A DNA stretch of 64,000 bases, taken from Butyrivibrio sp. MC2013. Lineage in GTDB: Bacteria > Bacillota > Clostridia > Lachnospirales > Lachnospiraceae. Shown here in pieces: positions 17,673-25,632 of the stretch (positions within the stretch are counted from its first letter, which is position 1; each line of letters opens with the position of its first letter). The stretch lies in the NCBI RefSeq assembly GCF_000424585.1, contig NZ_AUKE01000011.1, positions 62,001 to 126,000 of the forward strand, written 5' to 3'. Under the pieces are notes generated by a model. That model saw only the letters and a list, made by a program, of their open reading frames with translations, did not search any database and was not told the origin of the DNA. A program made the translations under genes and the position numbers.

Positions 17673-20357
17673 TCAGCCAAGGATAATATCAATCTTGTGG
17701 ACTCTCTCATCATCCATAGCGCCAAGTTCATCCATGCTGATCCTAAGCTCATTATCCTTCAGCTCCATCTCTTTGCCATCGCACATTGCAGAGGTCAGCT
17801 TGTAGCTGCCAAAGTCCTTGCCTCCCTGATTGAGAAGCTCTATTCTGAACATCCTGTCAGCAAAAGGCAGGTCGATGATAGCCATTTTGTCCTTGTCAAA
17901 CTGCTCAGCTGTAAGACGGGGCCTGATCACCAGATCGCCTCCATCTCCGCATACGCCAAATACTTCTGTTACTTCTGTAAGGAAGAACCAGCTGCCTGCA
18001 CCTGTAAGATAATGGTAGAGACCTCTTCCGCCCCTGCCAAAGTATTCAGGGATACCGGGATAGATCCTGGAAGTCTCAAAGTCAGCTGCTGTATCCAAAA
18101 GGCTCTTTAATACCTTGTGACCTTCCGCAGCAAAGCCTCTCTTATAGAGGGCGTTGGCATACATGACTGCCATGTGTGAAAATACAGCGCCATTTTCCTT
18201 TTCACCGTATGCAAAACCAAACATACGGCCCATATTCATCTTAACTTCCTTAAAATCCGTGTTGAGTCTGTAACCACCGCAATGAGGATCGTAGAGATAC
18301 TTATCAGCTGCCCTTGTGATCTTCCTGACCTTGTCCTCATCAGCAGTGCCGGAGGAAATGGTAAATACCTGGCCTGTGATCATCATCATGTCACTCTTTG
18401 AAGCATCATCCAGAGGCTGGGCATCATTGTCATAATAAGAATTGAACCAGCCCATATCAGAAGACTTGTCATGCCATTCCTGGCCTGAGATCCTGTCCAT
18501 GAGCCATTTGCCCTTTTTCCTAAGGTTCAGAGCAAGGCTGGCAGCATCCATACGGATGATATCGCCTGACACTGGCCCTGATACAGCCTTACAATAGTCA
18601 CTAAGCAGCGCGTTCTTGGCTTCAACTGACTCAAATATGCCATCCTCATCCTTTAAGAGAACGGAAATCTCTTTCAGGAGATTTATCTGTCTGTTCTTAA
18701 GTTCGGGTCGCTCCAGTACAGACGCAATAGAGAGAAGGTTGCCTGCATATGCAGCAGAGAAGGCTACGCTCTCACCCTTTACCGGTGCCAGATCCAGAGC
18801 GTCATTCCAGTCGGCATCACGGAGCATCATGACATTGTGCTCGCCAACCTCCCAAAAAGCTGACAGGTTCTGTACCAGGATATGCTCCAGGTTGCTGCCC
18901 ATGTAGGTCTCTTTATTAGCAGCAAGGTGGCGAAGCTCGCCTCCCTGTGCCTTCTTCTTTTCACGGCCTCTCATCACCTGGCCGTCTTCAAAATAAGGTG
19001 ACTCTTCAAAGAGGAAGTCAAAATCACCTGTCTGATCCAGATAAAGCTTAACTGTACCCCAAGGCCAGAAGCCATGATCCATCCATACTCTGGTGATAGA
19101 ATTGCGGTCTGCCTTGAACTGTCCCTGTCTCTCTCCGATAATGGTGGCATTGGTACCATCCAGCCTTACTCCGTGAAGGTTGGAATGAAGAAGCTGTCTC
19201 ACAGATGAAGGGTTCATGAGAAGCAGCGCCAGGCAGTCCTGCCAAAGGTCTCTCCACCCCCTGCCGCCTCTGCCATAGTCGTGATGAGGCAGGAAGGAGC
19301 ATCCAAATATCCTTCTAAGCTCCGGCTGGAAGCTCACCCACTTGGTGATGCCATCCACCTTGCTGTCTCCTGTATAAAGATTGATATCTATCTTGCCAAG
19401 CCAGTAGTTCTGAGTCCTCTCAAGCTCACTCTCAGCCTTCGCATAGCTTCTAAATCTGTCGCGGATACGCAGCCACTGATCGTCGCAGGAAGCTATACCT
19501 GCCAGAACAACATATCTGGCACTTTCTCCTGGAGCAAGGCTAACTGCTTCAAATCTGAAAGCGCCCATAGCCTCCTGGCCGTTGCACTCATATCCGGAAG
19601 CCTGTCCCTTGATATCAAGGCTTACAGATACAGGCCATGCCAGATCTCCGCTGTCTCCTGTGTAATCATCAACTACAGGGAAGAACTCTATGGGAGCCTG
19701 TCCGCTTTCTGTGACACCTTCTACTATATAGAGCGCATCACAAGGTCTGTGACCTCTCTCATCAAAAGAAAGAGTAGGTCTGTTCCATACACCATATTCA
19801 GAAGCTGTGATCCTGTTGAGAAGACTGGTCACATGGCGGTGATCTCTGAGATTATCTGCGCTTCTGCCGTAAATATAAAGAGCAGGCATAAAGGTCAGTT
19901 TCCTCTCATGATCAGCCTTATTGGTAATAGTGACCATATGTACTTCGGTATTGGCATCAAAGGGAACAAAGCTTGTTATTGTAGCCTCCAGGCCCCTAAC
20001 ATCAGAAGTCCTGGTCATCTTGTGCCACATGATACCGGCTTCCACTGTGACCTTCTCACAAGCTTTCTTATATTCATCCGCTCTCTGAAGAGGAGATGAG
20101 CCGCAAAGGCTCCATGCCTCTTCGCCTTCGATCAGAGCCCAGAAATTCCTGTTTGCCCTGTTCTCCTTCAGGTTCTGTATGCTGGCAGGCTCAAAGAGGA
20201 AATGATTCTGATCCAGCTTGGCATCTCCTGCCAGTGTAGGAGTCACACAGCTCTTAAAACCGCAGTCACTTGCAAGGGGAAAATACAGGTCCTTGTACTT
20301 CTGGGCATGCTCAAGCCTGAAGCTCCCATCCTTATTCAGAAATTCATATCCGCTCAT
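17673..20357 (-). CDS. GH94 family disaccharide/oligosaccharide phosphorylase
   Basis: 894 residues, cytoplasmic. GH94 features: the beta-sandwich N-terminal domain with RNFWALIEGEEAWSLCG, the (alpha/alpha)6 barrel with YGRGGRGWRDLWQDCLALLL, and DADWNDALD in which D516 or D519 (the DWND motif) supplies the proton donor. A phosphate-binding histidine is expected near the C-terminal TGAGSWFFLTEVTE segment. The N-terminus (YKDLYFPLASDCGFKSCVTP) resembles laminaribiose-phosphorylase-like members more than classical cellobiose phosphorylases; this is from memory and should be treated as tentative. GGGAG lies 7 bases before the ATG. As first gene of the operon it likely works with the larger downstream enzyme, one acting on longer chains and one on the disaccharide. 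Confidence 0.82.
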   Translation of the reverse strand: MSGYEFLNKDGSFRLEHAQKYKDLYFPLASDCGFKSCVTPTLAGDAKLDQNHFLFEPASIQNLKENRANRNFWALIEGEEAWSLCGSSPLQRADEYKKACEKVTVEAGIMWHKMTRTSDVRGLEATITSFVPFDANTEVHMVTITNKADHERKLTFMPALYIYGRSADNLRDHRHVTSLLNRITASEYGVWNRPTLSFDERGHRPCDALYIVEGVTESGQAPIEFFPVVDDYTGDSGDLAWPVSVSLDIKGQASGYECNGQEAMGAFRFEAVSLAPGESARYVVLAGIASCDDQWLRIRDRFRSYAKAESELERTQNYWLGKIDINLYTGDSKVDGITKWVSFQPELRRIFGCSFLPHHDYGRGGRGWRDLWQDCLALLLMNPSSVRQLLHSNLHGVRLDGTNATIIGERQGQFKADRNSITRVWMDHGFWPWGTVKLYLDQTGDFDFLFEESPYFEDGQVMRGREKKKAQGGELRHLAANKETYMGSNLEHILVQNLSAFWEVGEHNVMMLRDADWNDALDLAPVKGESVAFSAAYAGNLLSIASVLERPELKNRQINLLKEISVLLKDEDGIFESVEAKNALLSDYCKAVSGPVSGDIIRMDAASLALNLRKKGKWLMDRISGQEWHDKSSDMGWFNSYYDNDAQPLDDASKSDMMMITGQVFTISSGTADEDKVRKITRAADKYLYDPHCGGYRLNTDFKEVKMNMGRMFGFAYGEKENGAVFSHMAVMYANALYKRGFAAEGHKVLKSLLDTAADFETSRIYPGIPEYFGRGGRGLYHYLTGAGSWFFLTEVTEVFGVCGDGGDLVIRPRLTAEQFDKDKMAIIDLPFADRMFRIELLNQGGKDFGSYKLTSAMCDGKEMELKDNELRISMDELGAMDDERVHKIDIILG

Positions 20358-20388
20358 TTCAAATCTCCCATCTTCTATTCTAAGCAGT

Positions 20389-20402
20389 GTTTATGCGCAA
20401 AC
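20389..20402. promoter_or_regulatory. Candidate LacI-type operator upstream of the phosphorylase operon
   Basis: Imperfect palindrome GTTTATGCGCAAAC centred on TGCGCA, 31 bases before the phosphorylase start codon. On the minus strand it reads TTTGCGCATAA, the same 11 bases as in the palindrome upstream of the Opp-type operon at 36.53 kb. The shared core suggests the same LacI-family repressor, but this is inference. Confidence 0.5.
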
Positions 20403-20422
20403 ATAAAATGTTAAGTCTAGCA

Positions 20423-20457
20423 TAAAAAAAAGGAGCCTTAATTTTAAGGTTCCTTTT
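20423..20457 (-). terminator. Intrinsic terminator after the YczE-like gene
   Basis: On the minus strand the stem AAGGAACCTTAA / TTAAGGCTCCTT is followed by a run of eight Ts. It lies 50 bases beyond the stop of the 20508 gene and ends the ArsC-like/YczE-like transcript before the phosphorylase promoter. Confidence 0.85.
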
Positions 20458-20507
20458 ATCGTTTTGGTGTGATTTTTTTAGGTGCTTGTAAGGGGTAAAG
20501 TGAGAGC

Positions 20508-21200
20508 TTATGCCGCCTTTTTGTCAATGATCACTCTGACAGAATCGGTCAGATGCTGGTGATGGACATGGGTAGCGTCAAATCTCACGGACCTGAATGC
20601 CAACTGCATGATAGGTCCTGTGGCAAAAGCACATATAAGTGTACCTATACCTACAGACCCTCCCAGAAGCCATCCAATAAATGTGGCAAGACTAAGAAGT
20701 GCAATACTGACAGCTCCTATGGGGATCCTGCCAGCACGCTTTGTCAGGGCTACCAAAAGGGTGTCTCTGGGTCCGCAGCCCAGTGAAGCTCTCATATATG
20801 TATATTGGGTATAAGCCATGATGGTGAGTCCTATGAGCATCACTATGATGCCACTTACAAGGTTATGCCTTACAGGAACAAGGTCCAGCCTGTTAAAAAG
20901 GTCCACTGCCTTGCCTACTACAAAAGCGTCTATGAACATGGCGATACCTATGGGCTCTCTTAGTGCAATATCTATCCCCAGTATCCCATAGGATACAGCA
21001 ACAGAAGCTGTACCATATAGTATTCCCAGACTTTTGGACAAGCCCAGATTCAGGACATCCCAGGGACCTGCGCCAATACCTGCCTGTATGGTCAGATATA
21101 CTCCAAATCCGTTTATAAAAAGGCTGACCGTCGCAATGAGCACATTCAGCGCTATAGCACCTATTGATGAATTATCTTTAAGTTTTCCTTTGGTAAACAT
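20508..21200 (-). CDS. YczE/YitT-like integral membrane protein
   Basis: 230 residues with about five or six hydrophobic helices. The N-terminal half reads FINGFGVYLTIQAGIGAGPW DVLNLGLS, and the second half repeats the theme as YMRASLGCGPRDTLLVALTK, the internal duplication with the G-GPWD / GCGPRD turn typical of YczE-family proteins. Their biochemical role is unknown; some members neighbour MarR/TetR regulators. It starts 13 bases after the ArsC-like stop, with its GGGAG site inside the upstream gene end, so the pair is probably one transcript ended by the terminator at 20423-20457. Confidence 0.8.
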   Translation of the reverse strand: MFTKGKLKDNSSIGAIALNVLIATVSLFINGFGVYLTIQAGIGAGPWDVLNLGLSKSLGILYGTASVAVSYGILGIDIALREPIGIAMFIDAFVVGKAVDLFNRLDLVPVRHNLVSGIIVMLIGLTIMAYTQYTYMRASLGCGPRDTLLVALTKRAGRIPIGAVSIALLSLATFIGWLLGGSVGIGTLICAFATGPIMQLAFRSVRFDATHVHHQHLTDSVRVIIDKKAA

Positions 21201-21212
21201 TTTTTATAACTG

Positions 21213-21554
21213 TTACTCCCACTTCTTCCAGACGTCGGGCTGATAGCCCAGCGTAGCCTGCTTGCCGTTTCTCACCACAGGCGTCTTTATAAGCTGCTGA
21301 TTCTCCAAAAGCTTGTCCAGCTTGTCTTCATCCGCAATATAACTGATAAGCGCCAGCGCATCCTTATCTTTGGCATCCGGATCTATCATGTTCATAAGGC
21401 CGCCTACTGCAGAGGCTACAGAGGTCATCTCGCCCTTACTCATGCTCTTCTCCCTCAGGTCTATGTACTGGAATTTGATTCCGCGCTCCTTAAAGAAACG
21501 CTCCGCCTTCTTGCTATCATTGCACTTCTTGGTTCCAAATATCTGTATATTCAT
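21213..21554 (-). CDS. ArsC/Spx-family thioredoxin-fold protein
   Basis: 113 residues. MNIQIFGTKKCNDSKKAERFF is the N-terminal strand and redox cysteine of the ArsC/Spx/YffB family, and IKTPVVRNGKQATLGYQPDVW is the conserved cis-proline region. Only a single active-site-type cysteine is seen, as in ArsC-like reductases; the Spx CXXC motif is absent. Family members include arsenate reductases, RNA-polymerase-binding regulators and uncharacterised glutaredoxin-like proteins. No other arsenic gene is nearby, so arsenate reduction is not supported by context. Confidence 0.82.
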   Translation of the reverse strand: MNIQIFGTKKCNDSKKAERFFKERGIKFQYIDLREKSMSKGEMTSVASAVGGLMNMIDPDAKDKDALALISYIADEDKLDKLLENQQLIKTPVVRNGKQATLGYQPDVWKKWE

Positions 21555-21690
21555 TTCCTTCTCATTTCTGCAAAAATAGTAGTATTTTTCTTCACGCTAT
21601 AATTATATTAACAGGATAATATCTGTCAAATCTGCATCTCCTTTATAAATCTGTAAATCTACTGAATATACCAAATATATAAAATATGCA
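21555..21690. other. AT-rich spacer upstream of the ArsC-like gene
   Basis: This 136-bp stretch holds the ribosome-binding site (GAAGGAA) and presumably the promoter of the ArsC-like gene. I see no gene or structure in it; the structured repeat region starts at 21691. Confidence 0.5.
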
Positions 21691-21922
21691 AAAGCTCACC
21701 GGCATGATAAATTGCTGGAGGGGGCCTCATCCCAGGGTCGTTACTTGCTTTTGAAGCGTCCATAGACGCGTACAAAAGCTTAGTAACGTGACGCTGGGAT
21801 GCGGAGGCGAAAGCCGTCCCCCGAAAGCAATTATCATTCCGGTGAGCTTAACTTCCCCCGAAAGCAATTATCATCCCGGTGAGCTTAACTTCCCCCGGAA
21901 ACAATTATCATGCCGGTGAGCC
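21691..21922. repeat. Long nested hairpin whose right arm is tandemly triplicated (37-bp unit)
   Basis: A left arm (AAGCTCACCGGCATGATAAA, 21692 on) pairs with the right arm at about 21825-21849. Inside, CATCCCAG...CTTTT pairs with AAAAG...CTGGGATG, and the tip is GCGTC-CATA-GACGC. The right arm is repeated as three direct copies of a 37-bp unit starting CCCCCGAAAGCAATTATCAT: 21818-21854, 21855-21891 and a partial 21892-21922. The last copy ends 8 bases from the GH31 stop. It probably acts as the 3' hairpin of the GH31 transcript, and it looks like a small mobile or REP-like element. No ORF is present. Confidence 0.8.
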
Positions 21923-21930
21923 AAATATTT

Positions 21931-24318
21931 TTATGCCAGTATGATCTCGCTAAGGACTCGCATGATCTCGGGCTTCATGTCAGGCAGGGCCGCAAATTCA
22001 CTAAGGACAATGGGATCTGTGCCCTTCTCTTTAAGTATGCCTAGGAGCTGCTGCTTGAAGTAGAAGGGAGCCTGCATCCTCTCGATGGCTGTATAGAGCG
22101 CACCAAAGAGATCATTATCTGCATCGGCCATATCCTTGCAGATGATCTCCAAATCGGAGGAGGTATCTGCTCCTTTTACTGAAATGGTGAGGATATGCTT
22201 TTGGCTGTCATAGGAGCTTGTCAGATCATCCGTGCCGGACACTGATAGTATTTTGGAAGCAGGAGTCACGCCATATATCCTGAAAGTGTAATCACGCTTT
22301 GCAGGAAGAGCGCTCCTGTCTCCCTCTGCTGCAGCCACTACTATCCTGCCTTTGACATGATCATAGCTGATAAGGGTCCTTGCCATATCTTCTTCTGCCG
22401 GCTCAGCCTTAAGTCCATCATCCTCATAGAGGGTAAAGCTGCCGTCTTTGCCACCGCCGATCACTATCTCAAGTCCGACAGGCAGGGGCAGATCCCCTTT
22501 TGGACAATCGTCCATATCAAGAGGCAGTATGCCTCCCTCTTTAATAAAGAGCGCATATTCAGTAAGGGGCCTTGACAGTACTGCTCTCCTGCCGCCTCTG
22601 TATCTGATGCCGCTTGTAAGGTCATAGAAGGCTCCCTTAGGGATCCATGCTGAGAAAGGAGCTGTGAGAGTAACACTGTCAGCCTTGACTGTAATAGGAC
22701 ATGCCAGAAGCTCAGTGCCAAAATAATACTCATTGCGCACATCATAGGCTTCAGATCTCTCAGGCTCTTCAAAATAAAGAGGTGTGACAATGGGCATACC
22801 CTCTTTGTAGGTCAGGTAGTTCATGCTGTAGAGATAAGGTACCATCCTGGCCCTAAGGCGCAGGACCTCCTTCATGGCTGAGCATACAGGCTCAGGATAC
22901 TTCCAGGGTTCCTTGCCCAGGAACTCCATATCACAGGAATGAAGCCTGAGGATAGGTGACATCATGCCAAACTGATACCATCTCATCTCCAGCTCGTCAT
23001 CACGATAGCCAAAAGTATGTCCGCCTATATCATGACTCCACCAGCTGTAACCCACATTGGAGGCTCTCACTGTGAAATAGGGCTGGAAATCAAGGGACTC
23101 CCAGGTAACATGAGTATCTCCCGAAAAACCGATGGGATATCTGTGGGAACCCGGGCCAAAATAGCGGGAAAAGATGATATTCCTCTCACCATTTCTGATA
23201 GCATCCAGGAAATAATAATGATTAAGGAGCCAAAGGGGATCCAGACCTTCCATACGTGACACAGTACCCTGCTGCCAGTCGATCCACTGAAAGTCCACAC
23301 CCTCCTCTTCCATCTTGTGGTTGATGTATTTAAAATAGTTCTCTGTAAAGAGAGGATCAGACATATCAAATTCAATATCATCCTCTTTAACAGGATCCAT
23401 CCCCATAGCCCTGGCAAAATCTTCATAACAGTCTTCAAATCCCCTGACACCATCAGCGGGATGGATATTAAGGGAAGTCTTTAGGCCATGCTCATGGAGC
23501 CATTTCAAAAAGCCCACATGATCCGGGAAAAATTTCTTATTCCAGGTATATCCCGTCCAGCCTGAGCCGTATCTGGCAGGAACATCATCCACCAGATGCC
23601 AGTCCATATCTATGACAGCCACAGACATAGGTACCTTTTCTTCTTCCATCCTGGTGATGAGCTCCTGATACTCTTCCTGAGTATATCTGTGATATCTGCT
23701 CCACCAGTTGCCCAGAGCAAACCTTGGAAGAAGGGGTGTTTCCCCTGTTAGCTTATAAAAATCACGTATGCAATCCAGGTATCTGTGACCATGAGCAAAG
23801 AAATAGTAGTCCATCTCAGCCTGCTCTCTCATCGCCACAGAGCCGTCCTCTTTGATTACAAGGGATGACGAGTCATCAAGAACAGACCAGCCAAGCCTGG
23901 ACAAAAGGCCTGTCCCTATCTCTGTCTCCCCATCTACAGAATCCAGTGTCCTGGCGGTACCGCCAAGGTTATTCATGACCTCATAATCATTATTCTCGCA
24001 GCCAAAATGCCAGAGAGATCCGGTCTCCTTGGCACGGATACTAAGGCCGTAGGGTGTAAAAGCCTTTTTGTCATATTTGATCAGCATGCTGTCGGTTTCT
24101 ATAAAGAGAAAGCCGTTTCTCTCAGCTGTGATAAAAGCAGGCGGATCAAAGGACCTGTTGAGCACAACCTGGGTGGGCTCATCCATAAATATTCCGCTTT
24201 CTGAGTATTCCAGCCTTACCAGCGAGGGGGTCAGGATGGTGATCCTGAACTTCTCTCCTTTTACTATTGCAGCATCTGCTGCCACAGGATCATATTTGTT
24301 TTGTCTGTACTTGAGCAT
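21931..24318 (-). CDS. GH31 alpha-glucosidase-like enzyme
   Basis: 795 residues, no signal peptide. An N-terminal beta-sandwich is followed by the (beta/alpha)8 barrel. The candidate nucleophile is D347 in FQWIDWQQG and the acid/base D401 in GFSGDTHVTWESL; IDMDWHLVD precedes them. Two C-terminal beta domains follow, then a helical tail of about 70 residues (LFGALYTAIERMQAPFYFKQ). GH31 includes alpha-glucosidases, alpha-xylosidases and transferases; the WQQG variant does not settle the substrate. It starts 2 bases after the MFS transporter stop, so they are coupled. With GH38, GH13 and the Opp importer it suggests cytoplasmic breakdown of alpha-linked oligosaccharides. Confidence 0.9.
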   Translation of the reverse strand: MLKYRQNKYDPVAADAAIVKGEKFRITILTPSLVRLEYSESGIFMDEPTQVVLNRSFDPPAFITAERNGFLFIETDSMLIKYDKKAFTPYGLSIRAKETGSLWHFGCENNDYEVMNNLGGTARTLDSVDGETEIGTGLLSRLGWSVLDDSSSLVIKEDGSVAMREQAEMDYYFFAHGHRYLDCIRDFYKLTGETPLLPRFALGNWWSRYHRYTQEEYQELITRMEEEKVPMSVAVIDMDWHLVDDVPARYGSGWTGYTWNKKFFPDHVGFLKWLHEHGLKTSLNIHPADGVRGFEDCYEDFARAMGMDPVKEDDIEFDMSDPLFTENYFKYINHKMEEEGVDFQWIDWQQGTVSRMEGLDPLWLLNHYYFLDAIRNGERNIIFSRYFGPGSHRYPIGFSGDTHVTWESLDFQPYFTVRASNVGYSWWSHDIGGHTFGYRDDELEMRWYQFGMMSPILRLHSCDMEFLGKEPWKYPEPVCSAMKEVLRLRARMVPYLYSMNYLTYKEGMPIVTPLYFEEPERSEAYDVRNEYYFGTELLACPITVKADSVTLTAPFSAWIPKGAFYDLTSGIRYRGGRRAVLSRPLTEYALFIKEGGILPLDMDDCPKGDLPLPVGLEIVIGGGKDGSFTLYEDDGLKAEPAEEDMARTLISYDHVKGRIVVAAAEGDRSALPAKRDYTFRIYGVTPASKILSVSGTDDLTSSYDSQKHILTISVKGADTSSDLEIICKDMADADNDLFGALYTAIERMQAPFYFKQQLLGILKEKGTDPIVLSEFAALPDMKPEIMRVLSEIILA

Positions 24319-24320
24319 TA

Positions 24321-25517
24321 TCAGTTATTTCCCTTTCTTTTTGCATAGATTGTAATGACTATATATGTAACCGAGGATAATACTATGGTCACAAGTCCCA
24401 TGATGATAAATGCAGGCCTGATACCTGCCAGATCGCTGAGCCTGCCGCCTATTACAGAGCCTATCATGGAAGCAAAGCCTGCCTGTACCATATACAGGAC
24501 AGCCTGGCCTTCAGAGGACTTACCCTTAAGGACATGGCTGGCGATAAATGTAGCGCAGCTGTAGTATACCACCATAGAGGTCATACCCTGCATACACTCT
24601 ACGATGATAAATACCGGATAAAGGCCGGTGCTGGTGAGAAGGAGCCTTACGCCTATGAGAACGGTAGCCCCCGCCAAAAGGGTCAGAGGCTTAAACCTCT
24701 TCTCCAGCTTCCTAATGAGCAGGAGTATGGGGGCCTCGGAAAAGGCTGATATACAGCTCATGATACCAAGCTGGCCCTGTGAATAGCCCTGCTGTGAAAA
24801 AAACACACCAAAGAAGGTATAGAAAAAGCAGTATCCGATCTGGAATACAAAAGCAAAGAAGAGAACAAGGTAGATAGTCTTGTCTGTAAAAATCTCTGCC
24901 ATGGTCTTCCTGATGCCCTTAAAAGACAGCTGCCTGGAAGCCGCAGTAGGTATGCGGTTTTCCCTTGCAGGGAGCATCAAAAGAAGGAGGAAGAGAATAA
25001 AATATCCCCCTGCTCCAAGAGCAAAAAGGTGATCGGGATGGTGTTTGAGGTACTGTCCCGCTATGACTACTACCACCATATATCCCAGACTTCCGCCCAT
25101 CCTGATCCAGGCAAAGTTCATCAGCTGCCTGTCCGCTGACCTGATAACTATGGCGTCTATAAGCGGTATGATCGCAGGAGTAAAGAGGGCCAGCAGGATA
25201 CTGGCAATATAGAAATTGACGATACTCATATTTATATAATAGGTGCAAAGAGCAAGGGACGCTCCAAACGCCACAATTGCCGCATATTTTTTGGCCTTGC
25301 CTGACTTATCCGACATCCGGGCCCATAGGGGCTGTATCAGTACAGAGGCAATAGGAGAAAACACAGATAATATACCTATCTGCGTCATATCTGCACCATG
25401 GGCTTCAAACCAGGGGTTCAGATAGGGAATAAAGAGTGCCTGTGGTATATACACAAACGAATTAATTAATAGTAACAGTAAAAATGAAGAATCTTTCTCT
25501 TCTCTTGTAGATGCCAT
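24321..25517 (-). CDS. MFS transporter, LacY/NupG-like sugar or nucleoside permease
   Basis: About 398 residues from the ATG at 25517 (MASTREEKDS), chosen because AGAGGG precedes it. Twelve hydrophobic helices are visible. The MFS loop motif appears as PLWARMSDKSGKAKKYA after helix 2 and GGRLSDLAGIRPAF after helix 8 or 10. The N-terminal helices (LINSFVYIPQALFIPYLNPW) resemble the oligosaccharide:H+ symporter/MFS_1-like group. Placed between GH38 and GH31, it probably moves a mono- or disaccharide across the membrane; direction and substrate are unknown. Confidence 0.85.
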   Translation of the reverse strand: MASTREEKDSSFLLLLLINSFVYIPQALFIPYLNPWFEAHGADMTQIGILSVFSPIASVLIQPLWARMSDKSGKAKKYAAIVAFGASLALCTYYINMSIVNFYIASILLALFTPAIIPLIDAIVIRSADRQLMNFAWIRMGGSLGYMVVVVIAGQYLKHHPDHLFALGAGGYFILFLLLLMLPARENRIPTAASRQLSFKGIRKTMAEIFTDKTIYLVLFFAFVFQIGYCFFYTFFGVFFSQQGYSQGQLGIMSCISAFSEAPILLLIRKLEKRFKPLTLLAGATVLIGVRLLLTSTGLYPVFIIVECMQGMTSMVVYYSCATFIASHVLKGKSSEGQAVLYMVQAGFASMIGSVIGGRLSDLAGIRPAFIIMGLVTIVLSSVTYIVITIYAKRKGNN

Positions 25518-25632
25518 AATACTCCCTCTGACAAGGTAGGGATAGGAAGCAGTATATGCCAGGTACCCGCATACACTGTGATGCCCCCTACCCCTTGTTG
25601 AAAGTAATGATTTCTTTATAGCCTTAAATATT

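Noticed and set aside
19281..20099. Plus-strand frame of 272 codons opposite the GH94 gene
   Set aside because: Antisense shadow; cysteine/serine-rich low-quality translation, and the GH94 motifs on the other strand are clear.
21213..21554. Arsenate resistance gene
   Set aside because: Fold matches ArsC/Spx, but no arsenic efflux or regulator genes are nearby, so the function is left open.
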